Source: Cylindrodendrum hubeiense (lineage: Eukaryota; Ascomycota; Sordariomycetes; Hypocreales; Nectriaceae). From it: a stretch of 64,000 nucleotides of DNA. The notes beneath the pieces are model-generated. The model saw nothing but the letters and a program-made list of their open reading frames with translations. It was not told the origin of the DNA and made no database searches. Location: NCBI GenBank assembly GCA_014621425.1, contig JAANBB010000050.1, positions 100,931 through 164,930 on the forward strand. Reading direction: 5' to 3'. Below are positions 12,026-22,584 of this stretch, piece after piece. Made by a program: the position numbers and the translations under genes. Numbering within the stretch: the first letter of the stretch is position 1; every line of letters starts with the position of its first letter.

Positions 12026-12751
12026 GTCGCTAGTCGCCTTAAACTTCAGGCGTAAATCGGAATTCCGCTTGTTAAATTGGATTCGGAGCTGATAAACAAC
12101 TTGTGTAGTGTGGGCTGATCCACTATGTGCTAGCTACTGTGAAGATCGAGGCGCACTGGGGGCCTCGAGCTGAGGAACCAATATGCCATAGCAATCCAAG
12201 CAATTCTGACGCGACTCTTCATTTTAGTAATCCATTCTTCTTCATGTTGTGCATTTATAAATGGCTTCACAACACCCCAGTTCCTCAATGCTGCCTCGCC
12301 ATCTTCCATACATGGTACATCCATCCGCCTCTCCATGCAGAGCGATCGGGAGGCTTGTGATAGCATTTGCGCCAATGAGAAATTCGCCTATGCCAGTGCG
12401 TAGTATTGACTTAAGCTTCAGCGATGCCTTTCTAATTATTTGTGGCTGAGCCGAGACCTTGGCCACTTGGTGAAAACGAAAGAATCTATGCCCGTTCCGG
12501 CAATGGGAGGAATGCCCCTGTCTCCGCCACTTACAGAGTCGACTCTAGACTGACAATATATCTTTGCGTTCTCATCCTCTGGCTGAGGAATGAGGGGTTT
12601 GGTCTTGGACCAGACCCTCGCGACCTGCCACGTACCAGTCCCCGCCGTTGCCGGAGTGAATTGGTCGCCCACAATCTTCTCGAGCGCGACCTCGCTGGAG
12701 TCCACAACCACTCGACGAATCTTGCCATTTTTTCCTTCATAATATCAGAAA
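12026..12751. other. Intergenic spacer upstream of the first rhodopsin-like gene
   Basis: No gene recognised. Overlapping open frames occur on both strands (for example 12130-12375 minus and 12442-12843 plus), but they have no family features and the plus one overlaps the true exon 1 of the next gene in another frame. This probably contains that gene's promoter. Confidence 0.4.
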
Positions 12752-14192
12752 ATGTCGGAAGGCGATACAATGCTCCCTTCGCCAGGGCCAGTGGCAGTTT
12801 TGGTATGCATGCTAACTGCACCCCGTCTCTGGTTGATGACTGACGGGACATCGGGTCACACAGCTAGCAATATGGCTCCTCACCGGCATTGCCACTGCCA
12901 TCATCATCGCTCGATTATATCTTCGCCTTATAATCCAGAAGCGGAGGATATGGCTCAGTGACGTATTAATGTGTGCTGCATTGGCAACGTGCGTCGCAAC
13001 CGGAGTGTTGAACCATCAGCTTGTCCATCTTGGCGCCCTCGACAGGTCTGTGACAACCGACATGGAGGGTTTTAAAGGAGACCCCAATAATATTTCATTG
13101 ATATTCAAGGTAATCTTCGGTCTATTATGGCATTCCCCGCCTCTATAATTAGTGAAAACATATCGAGATTGACAATACTTGTGCTCAATAGTTGATATGG
13201 ATTGGGGATTTTCCCTTTCTGTCAACCTTTTACTTCTGCAAAGGAGCACTTCTTAGTACATATTTGAATCTGTTTCCCAGTTTTTTGAGGATGCAGAGGA
13301 TCTTTTTATGGGCTACAATTGCCTTTGTTGTCGCCGCCTTTGCCGCCAGCATTATTATCCTGGTTTCCCTGTGCCAACCCATTTCGGCATTATGGTATGT
13401 TCTCCCTCATGCAGTCGAATGTATGTGACAGTTGACCAACTCGAGGGCTGATTTTCATTCGACAGGGTCTTTTCCAAAGTCACAGAATGTTCGGTTGAGA
13501 CTACATTCGTCATGATGTTCCGAATCACCTGGGCTTTGCATTTCACTGGAGATATTTTAGGTAAGTATTGAGGCTCTAAACAAGCCTCAGAAAGTTAATC
13601 AAGCTAATGTTAATAGTATTCATCCTACCGTGGTTGGTAGTTCCCAAGCTAGTTATGAAAAGATCGCTTAAAATCGCCATCTATTTCATTTTTGCTCTTG
13701 GCATTGTGAGTATGTCGTTTTGTGTTACTCGCTGCATCATATTTGAGAAGACGTCAGCCCATGTCAAAGCCCCACTCAGTTATACTTGTAAGTGCGACAA
13801 TATCTCACCCACAGCCCAGGCCAGTGTCTCGTTGGAATGAGCTGACGCAGAATTACCATGTAGTTCTCTGGTGCTCGCTTGAGGTTGGTATTACGCTTAT
13901 CATCGCGTGTTTGCCATCACTGGGGCCATATTTTAATAGGAAGGGCTCCAAAGCCTCCGAACATGTGAAGTCGTATGAGAAGCAACCGAGACCTTCTGTA
14001 CATCAGATCTCGGCCAAACCATCGCGTGAGCCCAGCAGGCTAGCACACGATATTTCAGTATCTGATCTGGAGAACACATCGTCGTCTCGATCATACCGGC
14101 CCAGGATCTCCGCTGAACACTGGGATGGTACGCGAAAGAGTAACAACAGTCAGGTTGAGTTAGTTTCATCGCATGAAAAGGCTGAGGTATAA
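12752..14192 (+). CDS. Rhodopsin-like integral membrane protein, PTH11/SAT4 type (paralog A)
   Basis: Seven-helix-type fungal membrane protein of the rhodopsin-domain family related to PTH11; the ligand and role of this group are mostly unknown. Six exons (12752-12802, 12864-13109, 13192-13394, 13466-13560, 13617-13787, 13864-14192) join in phase to 364 residues. Signature pieces are IARLYLRLIIQKRRIWLSDV (TM1 end and first loop), FYFCKGALLSTYLNLFPSFL (TM3), FVMMFRITWALHF (TM5), ILPWLVVPKLVMKRSLKIA (TM6) and GITLIIACLPSLGPYF (TM7). A polar cytoplasmic tail of roughly 85 residues follows. Exon lengths 246, 203 and 171 are identical to those of the paralog at 22585. Exon 1 encodes only 17 residues and is fixed by the shared GPGPVAVL-like end. 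Confidence 0.88.
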
Positions 14193-16086
14193 AGCATGTA
14201 GATGGTGTAGGACGAGCATGCAGACGATTGGAAATAAAGGGACACATAAATGTATAGAGAGCACAGCGGACAATAAATACTCAGTCGAAATACAAGCGAA
14301 GGCGCAAGTCGCAGTGATCTGAAGATGTCAGACGAAGTAGGGCTTTCCACACTTACCACGCATCCCGTCCCCGCCCGAGACCCCCACTCTTGTATATCGT
14401 TACTGCATCGTGAATAATGATCTGCAGGGTTTTAAACTAGACTTTATCAGCAGAGACTTGATAAGATCCGAGATACCGATAGCGAGTTGAACTGGTGTGA
14501 CAATGGTCAGATAACGACTTCACATGTGCGCTGGAGGTTTGTATTGTCAAGAGCGACGTGGGTTGCAGGACCTATAGTTGGATCCCACTCTTCTCGTACA
14601 AAATCAAACCGCAAATGTGACCGGAATATAAGCTATGTAGAGAAGTCTAATATCATGAACAATTTTGTCTTCGAATTGGCCTTTTTACCCATCTTGCTCA
14701 TTCAACCATGGGTTCGTGTTGGACACCTGTGACGTCCTTCGGATAATGCAAGCATGGTAGCCTTCATCTGGTCTAGGCTGAACACCATGCTTCCCATTAT
14801 GAATGTTCCTGGGGGCAGGCGGAAGATGGAAGCTTCCTATACATTCAAGAGCATCTCGGGAGAGCGCCAGGTATCAAAAACCCCAAGGCTGTGGCCTAAG
14901 CGTTCATTGAGTGACGCATATTGATCGAGGAGAAGGAAGACTTGTAAATCAGGGTCAAAAGCTTTATAATAGAAAACACAGATCGTTATCAAGGGAAATT
15001 GGGCATGTAATTATTTCTCACGCTCCAACCTGTGTCGAGTTCGCTCAATTTGTGACCGAGCGCAAACTGGCCGGGAAGTCCGGAAGAGCCTCCTAGATTT
15101 GGAAAACAGCCAAAGGAACAGAAAAGATATAGACAGGATTCGTGCATAGCTAGGCTCGTGGTACGGAGTACTCTCTACCTCTTTGCGACTTGTGATCGCC
15201 CGTTGGTAAGCGACGTATCACTCTCCCCTCCCGCGCGGTACACAGGGATAGTTTGACATTAGTGCGGCATAGAGTGGCTTCACGGTCGCAGTACGGAGTG
15301 CTATGGGAGCAGCCATCAGCGCGCGAGCTTAATAATAGTTATTTGGCGAGCTCACTCCATATAAGCCTGGTGAACAGGATAGGTATCGCTGACGTCATTG
15401 CCTTCGACTTTGAAGCGATGGGCAAAGGTGATATGTCCGGATTGGTGGGTGTTTTTGATGGGTACTACCTACGATCCAGGTAATAGGAACGACTTCACTA
15501 GGAGCAGTGATATATCATCTCGCTATTCTGCTGGGACCAAGGTGCACTCTCTCCAAAATGAAGATTCATTGACTTGGAAGTCTATTAGTTCGACGCCGAG
15601 CGCAGTGACAGAGCCGGTTATTAAGGGTGTATCAACCATCACACAGATAAGAGTTGAGAAGAAAAGGGCAAAGAAAATAACTCAGGAGTAGACAAACGAA
15701 ATATTCAAATGGTATAGTTCGATCGAAACGGTTACAAAAAAGTGCCACAGTCTTGGGCCCAAAATTGTAATCCAAATCCATAACCTTTCCTGTCATCCAC
15801 TGCATCCTCTGTCGCCCAATATGACGTGTTGAATAGCCCTAGAGGGGTCTAAATGAGTGACAGCGATTGGAAGTGAGTCAAAGTGAGTCAAAGTGAGTCA
15901 AAGTGATTCAAAGTGATTCAAAGTGAGTCATTTCGACTCAAAGCTGGTTAGAGCTTAGTTCAAATAAGTTTTGCCAAAAATGAAGATCACATGGTTTGTC
16001 ACCTGATACTGTTATTAACCTAGCCGCTTCCCAACCCGAGCAACATATCGTCGATACATTGTGGGATCAAACTTATTGGTACCGCT
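14193..16086. other. Intergenic spacer, 1.9 kb
   Basis: No gene recognised on either strand. It includes a decamer repeat array at 15871-15930, described separately, which lies about 160 bp upstream of the GAL80-like pseudogene start. Confidence 0.45.
15871..15930 (+). promoter_or_regulatory. Six-copy decamer array of TGAGTCA-type (AP-1/CpcA-like) sites
   Basis: Six consecutive 10-bp units of AAGTGAGTCA. Units 4 and 5 have GATTCA in place of GAGTCA. The core TGAGTCA is the known binding site of Gcn4/CpcA-type and AP-1-type bZIP factors. The 10-bp spacing would put all sites on nearly the same DNA face. It may be a functional array or a simple slippage repeat that happens to contain the motif. 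Binding is inference. Confidence 0.5.
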
Positions 16087-17275
16087 ATGACTGAACCAAT
16101 TCGAATCGCCCTTTCGGCCTCTCGGCTGACCCAAAGGCTTGGGCAAATAATACGCATCTACCTGCCCTCAAAAGCAACCCTCACTATCTCATTGTTGCGC
16201 TCGTCAACTCCAGCATCAGTTCTGCTCACACTGCTATTGAGGCATATGGCCTTGATTTTAATACCAAGGCTTATGATAACCCCCAAGATGCCGCCGACGA
16301 TCCCTAAGTTGATTTGGCAGTCATCAGCGTTAACGTCGCATCACACTACCACCTAGCCAAACCCTTGATTATTCCCGGGAAGGATGTCTTCGTTGAGTGG
16401 CCCCTAGGTGTCAACACCCAAGAGGCCAAACAATTAGTTGCAGAACTTGCAAAGTCTCACGGGTTGAAGAATATGGTGGGACTGCAAGAACGAGTTGACC
16501 CATGCTTTCTTAAGATCAAAGAAATCATCGACACTGGAAACATCGGCAAGGTATTAAACACATCAATCAATGCTTGTGGCATGGTGCTAGGGCCTGGATC
16601 AGTCCACCAGAGGATCCAATACTTCCTTGATGATGAATCCGGAGGCAACCTGTTGACAATACCCTTCCTTCACTGTAAATAACTAGCCTTATGCTGACTG
16701 ACAACAACTCACCTGTGTGTCTACATATCTAACCTGAGACAGTGATGGATGGCATTTTCAACATTTTTGGCAAGCCAACTAGCTTTCACGCCCTTCTTCA
16801 CAAGGGAATGCCTCCTAGGGATATTGTCGATGGCGAAGGAAAGGTCCTTGTAGACAACTACGATGGTATGGCTCACGATCAAATTGCTTTCCACGGACTC
16901 TTGCAAGACGATATCATGATCTCTCTCCAATTTCGGAATGGAGGAACCATGGGCAAGGGGTTGCATTGGTATATTTACGGCACAGAGGAAGAGATTGAGA
17001 TTACAAGCGACCGACCTTACATCTCGTTCATGCCCGAGAGTGTCAAGATCAGGGTGTATGACTGGGCAACCAATGCGATTACCGACGTCACAGTAGTGAG
17101 ACCCACACACTTCCCATCTGAGCTTGAAGGTTGTTCTGTCGATCTTTATGGTCTATATGAAGCATTCCGGAATAACGACGAGGGGAATTATGCCAACTTC
17201 CAGGATGCTGTGGGTATGCATTCGTTCTTGGATGAGATGCGGTTAAGGGGGAAGGAGAAAAACATGTACCAGTAG
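16087..17275 (+). pseudogene. GAL80-like oxidoreductase-fold regulator, broken at the N-terminus
   Basis: Gfo/Idh/MocA-fold protein of the GAL80-like group. GAL80 binds NAD(P) and represses galactose genes in yeast; filamentous fungal homologs are mostly unassigned. The ATG at 16087 starts MTEPIRIAL, but the frame then shifts: the Rossmann segment GLSADPKAWANNTHLPALKS continues one frame over, as if a base were missing near 16114. In that frame a TAA at about 16305 follows DAADDP, immediately before VDLAVISVNVASHYHL. From there the protein is intact: VFVEWPLGVNTQEAKQLVAE, an intron at 16676-16741, then LMDGIFNIFGKPTSFHALLH, ending in KNMYQ at 17275. Two separate lesions make sequencing error less likely. 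A shortened product from a later start would lack the dinucleotide-binding fold. Confidence 0.85.
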
Positions 17276-17675
17276 CCTGCTCAGACTTTTTGCAAAGGTA
17301 TGGATAGCCTTGCTGTCCCTACCACGTAGTGTACGGCTACGTAAACCTCTAGTAGACTGAACAATATCTCGAGTCAAGGTGCGAAGCGAAAAGAGACCGC
17401 GCATCACTTTCACGGCTGCGAGATCAAGTGGACAGCCTGCCGCGAAGTGACAATCAAGGAAATGTTGCTCAATGCCACACATATCTAAACAATGACAGTT
17501 TAGGGATCTATGGAAGCGTGTGGTAGTTGGGGGTTTCCATAATCAACTACAACATACACGGATGTATCTCTACCGAGAATTTCTAGAGATACTTGTTTTA
17601 GTAGAGCTATTTAGTCATGTCGCGGGTAGGAACATCCGGATAACATTGACCTACATGTTATATTCGACCGTAATA
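17276..17675. other. Spacer between convergent genes
   Basis: Short AT-rich 3' flanks of the GAL80-like pseudogene and the alpha/beta hydrolase. Nothing else is seen. Confidence 0.5.
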
Positions 17676-18602
17676 CTACTGCTTCAGCGCATATGACGCT
17701 GCACATTCAACTGCAAACCCAAAACTTCGTGCATACCATCCGGCGGACCAATAGCTCAGCTCGAGATTATGCGGTGCGGCTCTGATGATGCTCGTGTCTA
17801 TCCTGGTACTTTTAGGGAAACACGACGTAAAGTCTCGAAGATGCTCATCGGTTGCATCCCAATAGTGGTCCCTCTCTGCCAGTGCAATCATGATGGGTAC
17901 GGTGACATTGGCAGCCCATTTGTCCCTCCATGTTGGGAGCCATGACTTTCTCAATGAGGAAATCTCCTCAAACGGCATGGCGTGGTCGATGCGCTCTGAC
18001 TGGGCGTACACTTGCTCGTCGGCCGTTCCCGGCAACAACAGAGTACTGTCTTTAACATGAAGAGGTATGTTGACATGTGTCGGCGCGGGATCAGGCTGAG
18101 GGACGTGGCCGCCAGTGTCTTTCAGAAGAGAACCAAACCCAGACAGGACAATTCCTCCCCAGGGGTATGCTGGAGCCGTGGATGCGGTAGCGTGTAGAGA
18201 TGCTGCCACTAAGGCACCGTTAGCACCGAGGCTGTGGCAATGGAGGACGATGCAAGTGCACGCATTGGGCAGGCCGAATTCTGTCCACAGCGCCGGGAGA
18301 ATGAATTGATGCAGCTTGGTGCCCCATTCTTGGGGAAAGCTAGATTCTTCGGGGATTGACGTAAGTGGCGTTGAATCCTTGTATCCCGGGCGATCAATGG
18401 CGACGAATGGAACGGCAAGGGAGTTGCTTGTCAGGCTGGCTGTGTAATCCGGAGTAGCATCGAAGTACTGGCTCGTATAGCAGCCGCCGTGGAGGCCAAC
18501 TACCAACGGGCAGTACTTTGGTCGGGATGATGTTTGGGGGGGAATGTTGCGGATCCCTGACACGACGGAATTGTCGGCAAGGGTGAGTGTAAAGGTGTCC
18601 AT
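17676..18602 (-). CDS. Alpha/beta-hydrolase fold protein
   Basis: Single-exon gene of 308 residues. The strand-loop VVGLHGG (about residues 34-40) is the oxyanion-hole segment, and HCHSLGANGA places the nucleophile at Ser124. The elbow is C-H-S-L-G, so the first glycine of the usual G-x-S-x-G is a cysteine. IALAERDHYWD is the likely acid region and APHNLE supplies a C-terminal histidine. No signal peptide is visible, so it is probably cytosolic. The ATG at 18602 has a good context (CCACC before, G after) and is preferred to the ATG seven codons upstream at 18623. It is divergent from the methyltransferase gene with about 320 bp between starts, so they may share a promoter. The substrate is unknown. 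Confidence 0.82.
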   Translation of the reverse strand: MDTFTLTLADNSVVSGIRNIPPQTSSRPKYCPLVVGLHGGCYTSQYFDATPDYTASLTSNSLAVPFVAIDRPGYKDSTPLTSIPEESSFPQEWGTKLHQFILPALWTEFGLPNACTCIVLHCHSLGANGALVAASLHATASTAPAYPWGGIVLSGFGSLLKDTGGHVPQPDPAPTHVNIPLHVKDSTLLLPGTADEQVYAQSERIDHAMPFEEISSLRKSWLPTWRDKWAANVTVPIMIALAERDHYWDATDEHLRDFTSCFPKSTRIDTSIIRAAPHNLELSYWSAGWYARSFGFAVECAASYALKQ

Positions 18603-18921
18603 GGTGGTTAAGTGTGCTAACAAGATAAATCAATCCTTGTCTGTCTGACAAAGACGTGCTTCGGACGTCGATTGATAACAGCTGGATTCAAGACTGAAGG
18701 TGCGATATATCTCTCACCAAACCGTGACTCGATATCTGCTGATAAACGACCCATCGCTCGCGTGCGGGGTAAGTTTCGGACATGGGCCCATTTGTGGCTA
18801 AGCCCATGTCGACACACCCATATCCACACCCATCTTGCACCTCCAAAAGCAAGCCTGTCTTCTTCGCATAACGATTCCCAGATTACCGGCCCAATCGAGA
18901 CCTGCCAAGTCACGGGTGCCA

Positions 18922-20202
18922 ATGCCAGAAGCCGAAACAGAGCCAGCTCCTCCGTCCGGGGCGGCAGAGTCGTCTCGCCCAGACCCCCCGGTCGAATCGG
19001 AAGTGTTGGCACCTCGAGAGCAACCGCCGACCGACGCGGAAGTATTGGCACCACGAGAGCAGCCGCCGATCGACGTCGACGATGCACCTGCAGATGCTGC
19101 ACGACCGGACGATGCGCCGATCGACGATACACTAACTGACGATGGCTACACATCCGAAGCGGCATCGGTGGCATCAACATCAATATCGTCCAGCGTCCGC
19201 GACTACCGCTTTGAGAACAGCCGCAGGTACCACAGGTTCAAGGAAGGCCTGTACCAGTTCCCCAACGACATGCCCGAGCAAGAGCGAGAGGATATGAAGC
19301 ATACCGTTGCAGTCCATCTGCTGGGAGGGAAACTCCACAATGCGCCGCTAGAGAACCCGCAAAAGATAATAGATATTGGCACGGGAACAGGAAGTTGGGC
19401 TATTGACGGTCCGCCACCACAATATCTGATGTTAGTGACCATTATTCTGACCCATCGTATTAGTGGGCGACGAGTATCCGGCCGCTGAAGTCATTGGCAT
19501 TGACCTGAGCCCTATCCAACCGCCGTGGGTGCCTCCAAATGTCAAGTTTCTCGTCGACGACGCTGAGGCACCTTGGCTCTACCGAGATGACTCGGTGGAT
19601 CTTTTCCATTTGCGGAATATGTCCACGGCCATCAAAAACTGGCCGGCTCTGTTTGAGCAGGCATACAGGTAATTGCATCATAATCCAAGCTGCCCTGTAT
19701 ACAAGCGTGCGCTACCTTGTAGCTAATACATTGATTGACCAGGACACTAAAGCCTGGTGGCTGGGTTGAGCTTCCCGAGTTCCGCTGGGTGTATGGATGC
19801 GATGATGATACTTTGCGCCCTGATTACACACCGCCGAAGATGGTGGCTAATATCAGGGATGCATTGGCCACGTTTGGCATCGAAATGCACGCCGCAGAGA
19901 AGAACGAGGACAGGCTAAGAGAAGCAGGCTTCGTCAACATCCGCCACGAAATTAAAAAGGTACCAGTCGGACCGTGGCCCAAGGATTCCAACCTCAAGAT
20001 GATTGGCCTATACAACAGGAGTGTTATATACGATGGTCTCCAGGCCATCACTATGGGACCTTTCACGCGGGGGCTGGGCTGGAAGCCTGAGGAGGTAGAA
20101 CTCTTCCTTGTCAAGGTGCGCAAGGATTTGATGGATACCTCAGTGCATTCCTATGTGCACTTCCATTCGTTGTGCGCACAGAAGCCTGAGACACCGAGCT
20201 GA
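18922..20202 (+). CDS. LaeA-like class I SAM-dependent methyltransferase
   Basis: Methyltransferase of the fungal LaeA-like/TAM-domain group; some members regulate secondary metabolism and most have unknown targets. Exons 18922-19408, 19464-19668 and 19743-20202 join in phase to 383 residues. A disordered acidic N-terminus of about 85 residues contains a 14-residue unit repeated twice in tandem (EVLAPREQPPTD and EVLAPREQPPID). Then RRYHRFKEG and YQFPNDMPEQEREDMKH, typical of the group, precede SAM motif I IDIGTGTGSWAID. IGIDLSPIQPPWVPPNVKF follows as motif II and LKPGGWVELPEF as the post-core strand. The ATG at 18922 is favoured over 18835 because the extra 29 residues look non-native. It is paired head to head with the hydrolase. 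Confidence 0.88.
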
Positions 20203-20998
20203 CCACGCCCATGGATTTTCTTCTTCTCTGTATAATATCTTACTAGATTAGGATTAGGTGAAGTAGCAATCTGTAAGGATATGGCGGGTCAAGTGAGCCC
20301 CGTGAGCCTTGAAGGAAGAGATGCTGGCTAAAGCCTCAATATGTTTTGAAAATCAAGTTACGGCTGAGCTGACGGATTTGGCGCTCTCCATATTGCGGAC
20401 TAATGGGGCTATGCTGTTGTTAGGCGGTTGCCTCAGGTGCATGTGGTGGCGGAGTAGGTCTGTGAGAATGCGATGAGCCAGGAACGCGTCTGGTATCGCG
20501 AACACTGCCTCGCTTGCTGAGTTCACGCCTACGCCAAACACTCTAGGGAAGATGCATTTGGGAGACTGTGAGCCAATTGTTAGCTTTGGATACAGGCTCT
20601 CACCTAGAACCCCCATCGTGCGACATCCGCTCACCTGTCTCACCGCCTCGAGGCGAGCCACATGAGTCTCGAGTGGGCTGGGCTCTAATGTGGGCGCACT
20701 CTAGCGGTATGCGAGGTTTCCCTTTCTTTGAGTTGCTGCGCTACGCCATGCGTCATCAATCACCGCACAAGTACCCTACCTTCCAGCTTGCTCGTCTCCC
20801 CTCGTGGAACACCCTCGGCAGTGAGAAGAGCCCCTGACGCATATGCAGGGATTGCAAGAATTTGCACCGTCATCAAGGGTCGCTGTGACCCCTTTCTATT
20901 GAAGTAAGCCAGTGCTACTTACTTATCATGTACGCACTGGTATGATCGCCCCCATGTTGGCTGCGTTTCTTATTCTCAAACGTGACAGGTCGTAAATT
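20203..20998. other. Intergenic spacer upstream of the CHAT fragment
   Basis: No gene recognised. If the CHAT fragment once belonged to a full gene, its TPR-rich N-terminal part should have been here, but I cannot find TPR-like frames on the plus strand. Confidence 0.4.
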
Positions 20999-21715
20999 GT
21001 GTGGCAGAGATGTGCCATAAGGAGCCAGGCAAAGCGCGCCCAGAAATCACTGGTATTACCAGACACAATTCTTATTGCGACGATACCGACATCGCCAAAA
21101 GGGCCTACTGATAAGAAAGCACCGAAAGACCTTCCTGGAGTAAGAGAAGAGACAGAAGAGATTCTAAAATTGGCTAGCGCTCATATAAGTATAACGGTAC
21201 TTACCCGGCCTAGCGCGGATCAGGTATTGGAGATCCTAAAGACGTGTCGTATCGCACATTTTGCATACCACGGAATATCAAATAACTGGGACCGTTCTCA
21301 AAGTAGTCTGATTCTTCAGAAAACAAGGACTGCGGCTAGCGAGGCCTTGGAACAAGACCGACTAACAGTCCACCGGGTCTCAGAGCTACAATGTAAACGG
21401 GCACAGATTGCGTACCTCTCGGCGTGCTCCACGGCGGAGAACAAGGCGGCGCATTTATGGGATGAAGTAATCCATGGCGTGAGCGGATTCCAAGTGGCAG
21501 GGTTTCCGCATGTTGTGGACTGCCTGTGGCCTGCTGGGGAGTCGGAGTGTGTGAACGTATCTAGGCAGTTCTACTCGTTGGTGTTACAACAAAACCAGTC
21601 GGTGATCAACAACAATAAGGTAGCTTCAGCACTGCAGGAAGCGGTGATGACGGTGCGTGCAGAGTATCTCACCATGCCTCTGAATTGGGCACAGTTTGTT
21701 CATTACGGAGCATGA
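20999..21715 (+). pseudogene. CHAT-domain (caspase-like) protein fragment
   Basis: Open frame of 239 codons with no ATG before its last quarter, ending in WAQFVHYGA. It holds a nearly complete CHAT peptidase-like domain. VREETEEILKLA is the usual entry. CRIAHFAYHGISN carries the catalytic histidine, and RAQIAYLSACSTAENKA the catalytic cysteine. The closing block HGVSGFQVAGFPHVVDCLW replaces the usual HxxSAFQLAGFxxVIGTLW. CHAT proteins are separase/caspase-like proteases; fungal ones often carry TPR repeats or act downstream of NLR receptors. The absence of a start codon and of any N-terminal domain argues for a truncated gene, though an unseen upstream exon could rescue it. It lies about 870 bp upstream of paralog B, as the other CHAT remnant lies upstream of paralog A. 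Confidence 0.75.
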
Positions 21716-22584
21716 AGTGCCGTTTATATAGGGTTGTTGTGTTGAGGATTACTGTGTTTTTAGGTATACCAGGATGCGGCCAAATTTTGTTTCTTCTGCC
21801 GGGAAGGAGTTATTGTCGATGAGCTGCCTTCAACAGTAAGTTCCACCTTGCTTGAGAATATTGGCTCAACTCAATTAGTCAGTTATTGGATCTGGTGGGG
21901 AAGGTGTCAAGTATATCAGAGTGGACTGTCCACCTTCATCAAGACCATCTGGTCAGCTCAGCATCGGCCATGGTCAATTATTAATTATTGATTGTCCGTA
22001 TTTTAGCCTAAGCTTCTGGCATATTTTAGTGACGTATTTGATTAGATCATACTGGCAAGGTCTTAATGTAACAGGATCCACACTCTATTGAAGAAATTAC
22101 CATTAATTGAACTAGTCGTACATAACTAAAGACATACTGGTGGCTACACTATTTACCGTATTCATTGACTGATCTATTGATAAAAAGGAATGTCTTAGAA
22201 TGCTCGGTCATTCAGTAATTGATGGTTATAAGAGCCCTCTTGTACATTAAGATAGTTCTTCTAGGGGATACAAGTCCAAGGTGGCGTTCCGGATGCGGCT
22301 TCCTACCAGATCCGGCAACTTATGCCGCCACACAAGGTTTCAAACACATATCTAAACCCGCCGATCTAAGACCCTGTGGAATGTACGGATTCAAGCCCTG
22401 GGACTTCTCCCACGTCCTCCACCGTCACCACATCGTCGTTTCTTCACAACACCATCACCGGCGACCGATAGCTCTGTACTGCATCCCAGCTTGGACCCCA
22501 CACAACGCTTCAGGGTACATGTGCTCCGATGTCCCGTTTTCAAGAATCAATTATATCATCCGAAATCCATAGTACCTCACAGCT
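21716..22584. other. Intergenic spacer with dispersed repeat
   Basis: This holds copy 2 of the dispersed repeat (22172-22352), followed by a C-rich stretch that is probably the promoter and leader of the second rhodopsin-like gene. Confidence 0.45.
22172..22352 (+). repeat. Dispersed repeat, copy 2 (LTR-like fragment)
   Basis: Partner of 2860-3040. It includes GTTATAAGAGCCCTCTTGT, reminiscent of an LTR promoter region, and ends with the shared CCGCCACACAAGG block. It has the same orientation as copy 1. No flanking duplication was found. Confidence 0.55.
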
